NCBI GenBank assembly: GCA_937991535.1
Contig: CALKHN010000112.1
Location: forward strand, 1 to 64,000
From: an uncultured Sphingobacteriales bacterium
GTDB lineage: Bacteria > Bacteroidota > Bacteroidia > Chitinophagales > Chitinophagaceae
Reading direction: 5' to 3'
DNA length: 64,000 nucleotides
This document shows positions 33,950 through 43,137 of this stretch, one piece after another. Each line of letters starts with the position of its first letter. Position 1 is the first letter of the stretch. Under the pieces are notes generated by a model. The model searched no databases. It had not been told where the DNA came from and saw only the letters and a program-made list of their open reading frames with translations. Both the position numbers and the translations under genes were made by a program.

Positions 33950-36706
33950 ATGCCTTCTACAGAACAGATAATTTTTAAAATCATGAATAATAAAATCGCT
34001 TCGCTTACCAAACTTCAGCAGGAAGGAAAAAACATCCACCGCCTTCCTTTTTCCATCAGGATATTGCTCGAAAATATACTTCGCAACCACGATGGCTTTG
34101 CCATTACCGATGAGCACCTGCATACTTTAACCGAATGGAATGCCGCGGGATCGGATAAAGATATTCCGTTTAAACCGGCACGTGTACTGATGCAGGACTT
34201 TACCGGCGTGCCTGCTGTGGTTGATATTGCCTCCCTTCGTGCCGAAATGATCCGGAAAGGTGGCGATGGCACAAAGATCAACCCGGCTATACCGGTAGAT
34301 CTTGTAATTGATCACTCTGTGCAGGTAGATTTTTTTGGTACGGATTATTCTTATAAAAACAATGTGGCTTTAGAATATGAACGCAATGCAGAACGGTATA
34401 AGCTTTTAAAATGGGCGCAAAAAGGATTAGACAATTTTACTGTTGTACCCCCGGGCATGGGTATTTGCCACCAGGTAAATTTAGAATACTTAGCCAAAGG
34501 CATTATTGAACGGGACGGCTGGGCGTTCCCGGATACGCTTGTAGGAACCGATTCGCATACCCCGATGGTGAACGGAATTGGTGTACTGGCCTGGGGCGTA
34601 GGCGGCATTGAAGCCGAAGCCGCTATGCTTGGGCAACCCATTTATTTTTCCTGTCCGCAGGTGGTGGGGTTAAAATTAACCGGCAAAATTCCACAAGGAT
34701 GCACCGCAACCGACATGGTGCTTACCATAACCAAACTGCTTCGCGATTATGGCGTGGTAGGAAAATTTGTTGAAGTATTTGGAAACGGGCTCGATCATTT
34801 AACGGTTACCGACCGCGCTACCATATCCAACATGTCGCCGGAATTTGGTTGCACTGTTACGTATTTTCCCATAGACGATCAAACGCTGGATTACATGAAA
34901 CGAACCGCCCGCAGCCAGACACAGATTGATCTTGTCAAAAAATATTGCCAGGATAATATGCTGTGGCGCACAGGCAGTGAAGCCATTGAATACTCTCATG
35001 TACTGGAATTGAACCTCGACAATTTGCGGCCTACGGTAGCCGGGCCCAAACGTCCGCAGGATAAAATATTATTAGAAGAATTAGACGATAAATTCTCGGA
35101 AGTGCTTAAAACGGAATTTCTAAGAGACTATGTTCCGTTTCACAGCCGGCAGGAACATGCGTGGCTGGCAGAAGGTGGTTCGGGCACTGAGTTTTCGTAT
35201 TCACCACGTCATGAACATACCGGTATTATTGTAGAAAAAGAAAACAACCTGAGATCGGTAAGAATAAAAATAAAAAACAAGGAATACGTGCTGAGCGACG
35301 GAAGTATTGTTATTGCGGCTATTACCAGTTGCACCAATACTTCTAATCCCGCAGTTATGGTAGGGGCGGGATTGGTAGCCAGGAAAGCTATTGAAAGAGG
35401 ATTACGATCAAAATCATGGGTAAAAACAAGCCTGGCTCCTGGCTCCAAAGTAGTAACCAGCTACCTGCAACGTTCGGGCCTGTCCGAAGATTTGGAAGCA
35501 CTCCGGTTTCACACTGTGGGTTATGGCTGCACTTCCTGCATCGGCAACAGTGGCCCGCTTCCTCCGCATATAGCCGAGGCTATTGACAAGAGTGAAATGG
35601 TTGTAGCCTCTGTATTATCCGGCAACCGCAATTTCGAAGCGCGGGTGCATTCGCAGGTAAAGATGAATTTCCTAATGTCGCCGATGCTGGTAGTAGCCTT
35701 TTCACTGGTGGGACGTGTAGATATTGATCTGCTGCATGACCCACTGGATTACGATCCCAATGGTGAACCGGTTTACCTGAAAGATATTTGGCCCACTCAG
35801 GAAGAAATCAATGAAACAATAAAAGCCTGTATGCGGGTGGAGGATTTTGAACAGGTATATAGTGTGATCTTTGAAGGAGAAGAGGACTGGAAAAACCTGA
35901 TAGCGCCCGAAGGCACAAAATATGTATGGGATAACCATTCCACTTATATTCAGGAAGCGCCATTTTTTCAAAACCTTAGTAACACCCCGGAAAAATTATC
36001 TGATATCAAAAATGCACGTGTGCTTTTATTTTTAGGCGATTCGGTTACCACGGATCATATTTCTCCGGCAGGCGCTTTTGGCGAACATACCGCCGCAGGT
36101 CAATACCTGGTTAGCAAAGGCGTAGCCCGGAAAGATTTCAACTCCTACGGCTCACGCAGGGGAAATCACGAAGTGATGATGCGCGGCACTTTCGCTAATG
36201 TGCGCATTAAAAACAAGATCACGGATAAGGTGGGTGGATTTTCAACTTATTTACCAACCAATGAAACACTTACTGTTTTTGATACGGCAATGAAATACGC
36301 GGCAGACCAGACACCGCTGATCGTTTTAGCCGGTAAAGAATACGGAAGTGGTTCATCAAGAGACTGGGCGGCAAAAGGACCCAGCCTTTTGGGTGTTAAA
36401 GCGGTAATCGCCGAAAGCTTTGAACGCATTCACAGGAGTAACCTAGTGGGTATGGGTATTCTACCACTCGAATTTCCAGAAGGCGAAACAGCGGAAACAC
36501 TGGGGTTAACCGGAAAAGAAAAATTTGATATAACGGGCATATCGGAGAACCTCTATCCCTTTAAAAAAATAAATGTTACTGCAAAAAAAGATTCCGGTGA
36601 AACAATACAATTTGAAGGAAAAGCAAGGCTGGATTCCGCCATTGACGTAGCCTATTTCGAGAACGGTGGTATCCTGCAATATGTGCTGAGAGGGTTTTTG
36701 AAATAA
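33950..36706 (+). CDS. acnA: Aconitate hydratase A
   Basis: 918 residues, full length for the AcnA/IRP branch. The 4Fe-4S cluster cysteines are in ITSCTNTSNPAVM (near 461) and GYGCTSCIGNSGP (near 526). Other family motifs are GTDSHTPMVNGIGVLAWGVGG, the swivel-domain start LLFLGDSVTTDHISPAG and GSGSSRDWAAKGP. It interconverts citrate and isocitrate in the TCA cycle. An ATG at 33983 is an alternative start, but the first gives the usual N-terminal length. A terminator follows. Confidence 0.96.
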   Translation: MPSTEQIIFKIMNNKIASLTKLQQEGKNIHRLPFSIRILLENILRNHDGFAITDEHLHTLTEWNAAGSDKDIPFKPARVLMQDFTGVPAVVDIASLRAEMIRKGGDGTKINPAIPVDLVIDHSVQVDFFGTDYSYKNNVALEYERNAERYKLLKWAQKGLDNFTVVPPGMGICHQVNLEYLAKGIIERDGWAFPDTLVGTDSHTPMVNGIGVLAWGVGGIEAEAAMLGQPIYFSCPQVVGLKLTGKIPQGCTATDMVLTITKLLRDYGVVGKFVEVFGNGLDHLTVTDRATISNMSPEFGCTVTYFPIDDQTLDYMKRTARSQTQIDLVKKYCQDNMLWRTGSEAIEYSHVLELNLDNLRPTVAGPKRPQDKILLEELDDKFSEVLKTEFLRDYVPFHSRQEHAWLAEGGSGTEFSYSPRHEHTGIIVEKENNLRSVRIKIKNKEYVLSDGSIVIAAITSCTNTSNPAVMVGAGLVARKAIERGLRSKSWVKTSLAPGSKVVTSYLQRSGLSEDLEALRFHTVGYGCTSCIGNSGPLPPHIAEAIDKSEMVVASVLSGNRNFEARVHSQVKMNFLMSPMLVVAFSLVGRVDIDLLHDPLDYDPNGEPVYLKDIWPTQEEINETIKACMRVEDFEQVYSVIFEGEEDWKNLIAPEGTKYVWDNHSTYIQEAPFFQNLSNTPEKLSDIKNARVLLFLGDSVTTDHISPAGAFGEHTAAGQYLVSKGVARKDFNSYGSRRGNHEVMMRGTFANVRIKNKITDKVGGFSTYLPTNETLTVFDTAMKYAADQTPLIVLAGKEYGSGSSRDWAAKGPSLLGVKAVIAESFERIHRSNLVGMGILPLEFPEGETAETLGLTGKEKFDITGISENLYPFKKINVTAKKDSGETIQFEGKARLDSAIDVAYFENGGILQYVLRGFLK

Positions 36707-36723
36707 AGCGTTGGATAAATTAT

Positions 36724-36758
36724 AAGGGCTTAAGCGTGATTCAACATTTTAAGCCCTT
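36724..36758. terminator. Bidirectional terminator between acnA and the DUF417 gene
   Basis: A perfect 10-bp inverted repeat AAGGGCTTAA/TTAAGCCCTT with a 15-nt loop, 17 bp after the acnA stop and 14 bp from the convergent gene's stop. AT-rich sequence lies on both sides, but only short T-runs. Confidence 0.65.
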
Positions 36759-36772
36759 CATTATTAAATCCA

Positions 36773-37348
36773 TCAGCCTGCAACTGCGGCTTTTCTTTTT
36801 AGATGAACCTTTGCCGCCTGCGCCATAGTTACTACGCTTGCACCCATCATAATCGCATCCTTTATTACCAGCCTGCCGGCTCCGCTTAAATAAGGGAACC
36901 CATGATTTGTGTCGCCAAGGGCAGGCACCCATGTTTCGGGAGTGGTTATTAAAAACGAAAGCGTTACCAGCGACATTCCAAAGCATAAAAAGCTACCTAT
37001 GGCTGAAATACCGGGAAATACAGGGTAGAGTGCAATAAGCAAGCCTATCAACACAATTACAGCACCTAATCCGTAAGAAAACAGGTAGGTGTTATTTTCT
37101 TTATGCCATGCTATATTTTCCGGTTTATATTCCCCTTCTTTATTCATGTGTTTTTTATATTCCGGCGCACTATACTTATAAAAGAAATTCATGGTAGGAC
37201 TGTTCGCCACAAAGGGTACAATACCCACGGCCTCATACCTGAAAGCCTTTAGTCCCCCAATCCATAACAACACAATTACCAACCCTAATCTTGAAAGATG
37301 TATTCCTGCATTCTGCAGTCCCGCAGCATAATTAAAAAATTTGTTCAT
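36773..37348 (-). CDS. DUF417 (YkgB/RclC-like) membrane protein
   Basis: 191 residues with four membrane helices. Family motifs are LGLVIVLLWIGGLKAFRYEA, IVPFVANSPTMNFFY and FLITTPETWVPALGD...FPYLSGAGRLVIKD. The E. coli relative RclC (YkgB) helps survive reactive chlorine; the biochemical activity is unknown. It is a single gene, convergent with acnA. Confidence 0.87.
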   Translation of the reverse strand: MNKFFNYAAGLQNAGIHLSRLGLVIVLLWIGGLKAFRYEAVGIVPFVANSPTMNFFYKYSAPEYKKHMNKEGEYKPENIAWHKENNTYLFSYGLGAVIVLIGLLIALYPVFPGISAIGSFLCFGMSLVTLSFLITTPETWVPALGDTNHGFPYLSGAGRLVIKDAIMMGASVVTMAQAAKVHLKRKAAVAG

Positions 37349-37549
37349 GATAGCTCACATTAATTACAAAATGCAAAAATGATGAATATATTGGTTCCGC
37401 CAAATAGACAAATGGCATCAAAGGGTGAACAAATCTTCCTCCTGTATTATTTCCACCGGGAGAACGCAATATTTCCCGGAGAGAAAAAGTGTTACCGCAT
37501 TATGAATGCCTGATTTCCCACTGAGTTCATTTTTTTTTAATATTGTACT

Positions 37550-37933
37550 ATGAAACCTTTTAATATCATCTTCTGCATTCTGTTCGTCATTTCCGCCGCG
37601 TTGCAATACAATGACCCCGATCCATGGCTGTGGATACCCATATACCTGTATGGTGCAGTATTGTGCTGGCTGGCTTTTCGTGAAAAGTACTACCCGCGTG
37701 CCTGCCTGCTGGGAATAGGAGGATATATACTGTATGGATTATATAAATTGATTGAAAAAGATGGCGCCTGGGACTGGCTAACAAAACATAATGCAGAGAA
37801 TATTGCAGCAGCCATGAAAGCAGAAACGCCATGGATAGAAGACACAAGGGAATTTTTTGGGTTGATCATCCTTGCAGGAGTACTTGCTGTGAATTACTTC
37901 CACGCTAAAAAGAAGTTGAAAAGCAGGACCTGA
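37550..37933 (+). CDS. TMEM220-like membrane protein (copy 2)
   Basis: 127 residues with four membrane helices. The motif QYNDPDPWLWIPIY after helix 1, KDGAWDWLTKHNAENIA in the middle and EDTREFFGLII before helix 4 match the TMEM220 family more closely than the copy at 20321-20698. Both share GxWDWxTK and the TRExFGL element, so they are paralogues. The last codons (KSRT) and the stop lie inside the hairpin at 37918-37946. Function unknown. Confidence 0.78.
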   Translation: MKPFNIIFCILFVISAALQYNDPDPWLWIPIYLYGAVLCWLAFREKYYPRACLLGIGGYILYGLYKLIEKDGAWDWLTKHNAENIAAAMKAETPWIEDTREFFGLIILAGVLAVNYFHAKKKLKSRT

Positions 37934-37946
37934 TATCCTGCTTTTC
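37918..37946 (+). terminator. Hairpin overlapping the TMEM220 copy 2 stop codon
   Basis: GAAAAGCAGG/CCTGCTTTTC, a perfect 10-bp stem whose 9-nt loop contains the TGA stop. The right arm includes TTTT and leads straight into heptamer array 7. A terminator or 3'-end stabiliser is likely, although no long T-run follows. Confidence 0.5.
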
Positions 37947-37985
37947 AACTATTCACTATTCACTACTCACCATTCACTACCCACC
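37944..37985. repeat. Heptamer array 7 (convergent junction)
   Basis: Six 7-mers: TTCAACT, ATTCACT twice, ACTCACC, ATTCACT, ACCCACC. It lies between the stops of two convergent genes and overlaps the hairpin by 3 bp. Confidence 0.7.
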
Positions 37986-37991
37986 ATCTCT

Positions 37992-40900
37992 TTACTTTGC
38001 CGTGAGTTCCAGCAGCCCCACTCCTATAGTGCTGTCATCATTTTTATCTTTTGGCCGGCTGATTATATAGAGATTTTGTTTCCTCATATCAGTAATTGCC
38101 TCAAAGCTAAATTTAAGCCTGGCCATTTTTTGTTTGTCTTTAACTGATGCAGCCTCAAGTGTTGTTTCCGCTATCTTTTTGCCTCCAGGCGCATCTAATC
38201 TTAATTCAAATGTATACCCGGTCTTCGGGGCATCTTTCTCATCCAGCCATGCCGCCAATAACTCCGCACCGGCTACACCATGCAGGTCTATACTGTCAAT
38301 ACTAAACCAGCCCTGCTTATCATTCGGTACCACCATATATTTCATCCCGCCGGCATTAACTGCGCTGAAGGCATCCATATTTGTTACCCCGCCAAAAGTT
38401 AATTTACTGCTGCGCAGTCCAAAAACCGCGTTTCCTGAAAGTGGTTTTACAGATGCACCTCCTTTATCGGTATACGTGGCAGAAATGTACAGTGCTTCAT
38501 TTTCCTTTACAGCTTTAACAGGAATGCTACCTTCCTGGGGTAACGATTTTTTAACGGAGGCAGGGTTTGCCAGCGTAAGTATCCATTGCACAATTTGCTT
38601 TACATCGTCCTGCGGCAGGTTAGGGTGCGCCGCCATTGCTACTTCTCCCCATGCTCCGCTGCCACCTTTGATAATTTTACCTGTAAGGTAATCCACTGCA
38701 TCGCTATTTTTATGATAGCGCTTTGCAACTTCGGTGAAAGACGGTCCGATGGATTTTTCATCTGTTTTATGACAGGTTTTACAATCCAGCGAAAGCATGA
38801 TACTTCTTCCGCTCACGGTTGCCGCAGCCGTTTGATGTCCCTGGGGTATTGCTGCTTTATCAGCGCCTTCTAAGTAGTCGGCTGTAACATAAAGATTATC
38901 TGCATCAATAAGGCTTCCTTCCTCCTTATCATTAACGGTAACGGTATAGTGTACGGGCTTCCCCGGGAAGTAAAAAGACTGGTTACCCGTGATCTGTACC
39001 GTTATCTCCGGCGCAGTGTTGCCGGCATATACATTTATTGTATTGCTTTTTGAAGTGGCGCCTTTTTTATCTTTCACTTCCACCGATATCATATAATCGC
39101 CAGGTTTGTCCAGCACAAGCTCTGCATCAGGAGACTGGGTTTCTTTCGTTTGTCCGCTTCCGGTAGTCCAGGTATAGGTCATGGCATCCTTTTCAGGATC
39201 TGTTGCATCAACTGTAGCTTTAAGGGTTAATGGGAGGGCTCCGGAGGTTTTATCTACCTTAATTGCAGTTATTTTGGGCGGACGGTTGCCGGCATTATAA
39301 TCAACACGGCTGAGTCCCGCATCTTCATTTTTTGTAAACCACCCGGTTCCGTATTCGAGAATGTATAATTTTCCATCTGGTGCAACTTCCATATCAATCG
39401 CATTGTGCAGTTTGGTATGTTCCATAAACGGCTCCATTTTGTCAAAGTCGCCATTGGGCAGCAGGGTTACGGCTTTTATCCACCCCCGTATCCAGTCGTA
39501 AATAAACAATTTACCGTTATAATAATCGGGTAACCGGGTTTTCGCAGGCCACATATCGGTATAGTATACCGGACCCGCCATGGCGTTACGCCCGCCGGTT
39601 CCTACCTGGGGGAACTCGGCTGATGTGGCATAGGGATACCATATAAAAGGTGGCGCCACGGCAGGTAGTTCTTTTAAGCCGGTATTGTTGCGCGATTCAT
39701 TCAAAGGCTTTTCAGCATCAAATGCTTCACCCGAAGTACCTGTTGCATAATCATAGCGGTTGTAGGCGTAATTTTTACCTACAAATAAAGGCCATCCAAA
39801 ATAACCTGCTTTTCGTGCCTGGTTGAGTTCATCATAGCCACGTGGCCCTCTTACGCCAAGGCTGTCTATGCTGGCATCCGGGCCTACTTCCCCCCAATAT
39901 AAAAAACTATTTTTCTGATCCACAGAAATACGATAAGGATTACGGTTGCCCATTACATATATTTCCGGACGGGTTTTATCGGTTCCTTTGGCAAACAAAT
40001 TCCCGTCAGGAATTTCGTAGGTACCATCCTCCTTCACTTTTATCCGGAGTATTTTTCCCCGCAGGTCATTCGTATTGCCCGAACTTCTTCTGGCGTCGTA
40101 TTGCTCATGTCCCGGACGATCGTCCAGCGGTCCGTAGCCCCGGTTGGTATAGGTTTGCCCTGGTTCATTAAAAGGCGTGGAATTGTCGCCGGTAGATACA
40201 TACAACAAGCCATCCGGCCCAAATGCTATGGAACCGCCGGTATGGCAGCATATTTCCCTTTGCGAATAAAACTGCAGGATCACCTGTTCTGTTTTTACGT
40301 CAAGCGTATCGTTTTCAAATTTAAACCGGGAAAGACGGTTTACTGAAGTATCAGCGGGACTGTAAAAAATATATACCCAATGATTTTTACTGAAATCGGG
40401 ATCTTTGCTGATGCCTAAAACACCCTCTTCCGCATTTGCCCCGGCGGTACTTGTTTTAAAGTATGCATTTAAAAACCCGGCCTGCTTCAGTTGTTTGGTT
40501 TCATTTTTATACAACATGATCTCTCCTCTGCGCTGGGTAACAAGTATATCAAAATTGGGAAGAATAGTCATTTCGGTGGGCTCAAAAAAACCACCCTGAA
40601 TTAAAGGTGTTTTGGTAAACCTGTCTTCATCAGGAGGATATTGTGATATTACTCCGCTATAATCTAACTTCTCATTGCCGCCAATTGCATATTGAATACC
40701 TCCCAGGATGTGTTGCAAATACAGGGGATCATTGTACGATTCATCTGTATGTCCCAGTTCCGTATAAAACGCCCTTCCCCCGTCATATTCGTGATACCAG
40801 GCCATAGGGTGATTGTCGCCATTTGTTCCGCCTTCATAGCTTTTTTCATCAATTGTAATAAGCACATGAACATCCTTATTCAATCTTTTAAAATTATACC

Positions 40901-41399
40901 ATTCATCTTTTCTTGTCCATACATCCGGCAAATGTTTGGTTGACGCATGGCTTTTATCTTTGACAATCAGTTTAGCTTCCTGCTGGCGGGGATGACTTTC
41001 GAAATTTGCCCCTGCCAGCCGGGCATACCAGCCCCAATCGTACTCGGCATCAGTGGCAGCATGTATGCCCATATAGCCTCCGCCTGCCTGTATGTACCGT
41101 TCCAGTGCAATGCGCTGAACCGTATTGAACAAAGGTCCTGTGGTATTTAAAAAAACAATTGCAGAATATTTAAGGAGGGTGTCTTCCACAAACATATTGG
41201 CATCGGATGTGGTATCTACATCAAAATTATTTTCAGCACCCAGTTTCTGAATGGCGGAAACGCCTGCGGGTATAGACTGATGATGAAATCCGGCCGTTTT
41301 GGTAAACACCAGAATCCGTGGCTTATCACTTCGTTTATTACAGGCAAACAGAAAAAAGAGCATAGTGCAACATAAAAGGAGAGGGAAATTTTTCTTCAT
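37992..41399 (-). CDS. ThuA / glucose-dehydrogenase-like / PKD / cytochrome c fusion lipoprotein
   Basis: I start at the ATG at 41399 (MKKNFPLLLCCTMLFFLFACNKR), which gives a lipobox FLFAC and 1135 residues. Residues 28-240 are a ThuA-like trehalose-utilisation domain (ILVFTKTAGFHHQSIPAG, GGYMGIHAATDAEYDW). Residues 255-690 are a beta-propeller of the soluble glucose/sorbosone dehydrogenase type (EEGVLGISKDPDF, CCHTGGSIAFGPDGLLYVSTGD). A PKD domain follows near 700-790, and a cytochrome c domain with heme site CKTCH near 873. The C-terminus resembles a carbohydrate-binding beta-sandwich. It should be anchored in the envelope and oxidise a sugar, passing electrons to the heme. The substrate is unknown. 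Confidence 0.88.
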   Translation of the reverse strand: MKKNFPLLLCCTMLFFLFACNKRSDKPRILVFTKTAGFHHQSIPAGVSAIQKLGAENNFDVDTTSDANMFVEDTLLKYSAIVFLNTTGPLFNTVQRIALERYIQAGGGYMGIHAATDAEYDWGWYARLAGANFESHPRQQEAKLIVKDKSHASTKHLPDVWTRKDEWYNFKRLNKDVHVLITIDEKSYEGGTNGDNHPMAWYHEYDGGRAFYTELGHTDESYNDPLYLQHILGGIQYAIGGNEKLDYSGVISQYPPDEDRFTKTPLIQGGFFEPTEMTILPNFDILVTQRRGEIMLYKNETKQLKQAGFLNAYFKTSTAGANAEEGVLGISKDPDFSKNHWVYIFYSPADTSVNRLSRFKFENDTLDVKTEQVILQFYSQREICCHTGGSIAFGPDGLLYVSTGDNSTPFNEPGQTYTNRGYGPLDDRPGHEQYDARRSSGNTNDLRGKILRIKVKEDGTYEIPDGNLFAKGTDKTRPEIYVMGNRNPYRISVDQKNSFLYWGEVGPDASIDSLGVRGPRGYDELNQARKAGYFGWPLFVGKNYAYNRYDYATGTSGEAFDAEKPLNESRNNTGLKELPAVAPPFIWYPYATSAEFPQVGTGGRNAMAGPVYYTDMWPAKTRLPDYYNGKLFIYDWIRGWIKAVTLLPNGDFDKMEPFMEHTKLHNAIDMEVAPDGKLYILEYGTGWFTKNEDAGLSRVDYNAGNRPPKITAIKVDKTSGALPLTLKATVDATDPEKDAMTYTWTTGSGQTKETQSPDAELVLDKPGDYMISVEVKDKKGATSKSNTINVYAGNTAPEITVQITGNQSFYFPGKPVHYTVTVNDKEEGSLIDADNLYVTADYLEGADKAAIPQGHQTAAATVSGRSIMLSLDCKTCHKTDEKSIGPSFTEVAKRYHKNSDAVDYLTGKIIKGGSGAWGEVAMAAHPNLPQDDVKQIVQWILTLANPASVKKSLPQEGSIPVKAVKENEALYISATYTDKGGASVKPLSGNAVFGLRSSKLTFGGVTNMDAFSAVNAGGMKYMVVPNDKQGWFSIDSIDLHGVAGAELLAAWLDEKDAPKTGYTFELRLDAPGGKKIAETTLEAASVKDKQKMARLKFSFEAITDMRKQNLYIISRPKDKNDDSTIGVGLLELTAK

Positions 41400-41568
41400 T
41401 GTGGAATCGTTGAAACGTTTTTTTAAGAGGGATAAATGTAAGTTCATTTCGGCAAATAACAGTAGACCTCTGAAAAATGTTAAGGATTTATCATAGATTG
41501 ACGCCCTAGCAGGAACTGCAATACATATTATCGGATGCCTGGTTTCAACTGGAAAGATGCTGTTTCAT

Positions 41569-42297
41569 CTATGCATTCCATAGTTTCCAACTGGCTTCAG
41601 CCTGAGCGATCAGCATATCGTGCCCGTTCTGTATTAACGCGCCATGCGCCTCTCCTTTTTTCAGAAATAATGTTTTTTCGGGATTATAAATTAAATCAAA
41701 GAGAAAGTGCTGATTTCCTATGGCTTCATAAGGTATATCAGGACACAGTTCTGTATCGGGAAAAGTGCCTGCCGGAGATGCATTAATTATCAGTAAATGG
41801 CTTTTAATAATATCGTGGTTCAGCGTTTCGTAAGTAATTACACCCTGCTTTGCAGTGCGGCTTACAAATGTATATCCGATACCCAACTGCTGCAATACAT
41901 ATTCAACCGCTTTGGAAGCCCCCCCGGTACCCAGTATTAAAGCTTTGGTATGATGTGGCCGTAATTGCCGTGTTAAAGACTGTTTAAACCCTGTGGTATC
42001 CGTATTGAAACCTGTAAGTTTACCATCTCTTATGCGGATAGAGTTGCATGCGCCGATTTGCTGAACGCCGGGAGACAGTTCATCAAGAAATGGAATTACT
42101 TTTTCTTTGTAGGGAATGGTTACGCATAAGCCGAGCAACAAAGGATTATTTTGCAGTACTTCGGGAAGCAATTCAATACTTTCTATAGGAAAATTCTCAA
42201 ACCGGCAGTTCAATTGCTCTTTTTCAAACTTTTGGGTAAAATATTTCTTTGAAAAAGAATGCCCAAGCGGATAGCCGATCAGTCCATACCATTTCAT
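41569..42297 (-). CDS. aroE: Shikimate dehydrogenase
   Basis: 242 residues, slightly shorter than E. coli AroE. Substrate-site motif GYPLGHSFSKKYF (SxS slightly altered), CVTIPYKEKVIPFLDE with the catalytic lysine, GACNSIRIRDGKLTGFNTDTTGF, and the nucleotide-binding LILGTGGASKAVEYVL. It reduces 3-dehydroshikimate with NADPH. The start overlaps the comA stop by 4 nt, so the two are co-translated. Confidence 0.92.
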   Translation of the reverse strand: MKWYGLIGYPLGHSFSKKYFTQKFEKEQLNCRFENFPIESIELLPEVLQNNPLLLGLCVTIPYKEKVIPFLDELSPGVQQIGACNSIRIRDGKLTGFNTDTTGFKQSLTRQLRPHHTKALILGTGGASKAVEYVLQQLGIGYTFVSRTAKQGVITYETLNHDIIKSHLLIINASPAGTFPDTELCPDIPYEAIGNQHFLFDLIYNPEKTLFLKKGEAHGALIQNGHDMLIAQAEASWKLWNA

Positions 42298-43067
42298 TCC
42301 ACATCTTCTTTATTTAAAAACAAATGAAAGGTATCTCCCCGTAACCCAATACGCATTGATTCAAGCGGTATAACTTCAGAAGGAGCAATATTACCCAGGT
42401 TAGCATTACAACCCAGCAATTCGATAAAGTACAATTGCTGCGCTTTTTGCGGGGCTTCCCAAATAATTTTTTCCTCCGGTATTTGTGTGAGAATTTCCTG
42501 TACCAGCCCTTCCCGCACTTCGCCGGTACCCCGGTAAATACCCACATTTCCCGCCTCCCGTGCTTCAGCTATTACATAGGTTGAACCTGCATTCAGTTCG
42601 TTCTTCATTAATTCAATCCACTTATAGGGAGGGATAATATGTTCCGCGTCTTTGCTTCCCACTTCACTAAACACGACCCCGTATTTGGTGAGCTTTTCAA
42701 TATAACCGCATTTTTCGGCATGCGGAATCGTAATTGAACCATCGCTTACTTCCATATAAGAGATGTTGTATTCTTTGAGGATATTGATATAATCCTGGAA
42801 CTGGTTGCGAATTAAAAAGGCCTCAAACAAGGTACCCCCAAAATATACAGGCAAATCGAACGACTGGTATACTTTAATTTTTTCATGGAGTTTGGGAGTA
42901 ACAAATGAAGTTCCAAAACCCAGTTTAACAATATCAACATAAGGATGAGCGATACTTAGAAAATTTTTTGCTTCTTCAATACTAAAGCCTTTGTCCATTA
43001 CCATTGTGATACCTGAACGACGGGGTTTACTTTTTCGTTCGGGTATCTGACTTAATTTAAAATTCAT
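42294..43067 (-). CDS. comA: Phosphosulfolactate synthase (ComA family)
   Basis: 257 residues of the ComA TIM-barrel family: KLGFGTSFVTPKLHEKI, PVYFGGTLFEAFLIR, MEVSDGSITIPHAEK, FSEVGSKDAE and IAEAREAGNVGIY follow the family order. ComA joins sulfite to phosphoenolpyruvate to give phosphosulfolactate, the first step of coenzyme M synthesis in methanogens. In this bacterium no later comB or comC gene is seen, so the product may feed another sulfonate. A -7 box lies 28 nt upstream. aroE overlaps its end. Confidence 0.88.
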   Translation of the reverse strand: MNFKLSQIPERKSKPRRSGITMVMDKGFSIEEAKNFLSIAHPYVDIVKLGFGTSFVTPKLHEKIKVYQSFDLPVYFGGTLFEAFLIRNQFQDYINILKEYNISYMEVSDGSITIPHAEKCGYIEKLTKYGVVFSEVGSKDAEHIIPPYKWIELMKNELNAGSTYVIAEAREAGNVGIYRGTGEVREGLVQEILTQIPEEKIIWEAPQKAQQLYFIELLGCNANLGNIAPSEVIPLESMRIGLRGDTFHLFLNKEDVE

Positions 43068-43094
43068 GAAAGATGGGATGTTTTAAAGAATGCG

Positions 43095-43102
43095 CAAAAA
43101 TA
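43095..43102 (-). promoter_or_regulatory. -7 box (TATTTTTG) for comA-aroE
   Basis: A TAnnTTTG match followed by CGC on the minus strand, 28 nt before comA; the same box and context stand before sucD. No clear -33 TTG. Confidence 0.45.
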
Positions 43103-43137
43103 AGGAAGATTCTGCTTCCTCTTGCAGGTATATCACA

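Noticed and set aside
41400..41447. Upstream start for the ThuA fusion protein
   Set aside because: It would add 16 residues before a perfect lipoprotein signal peptide; the ATG at 41399 is the better start.
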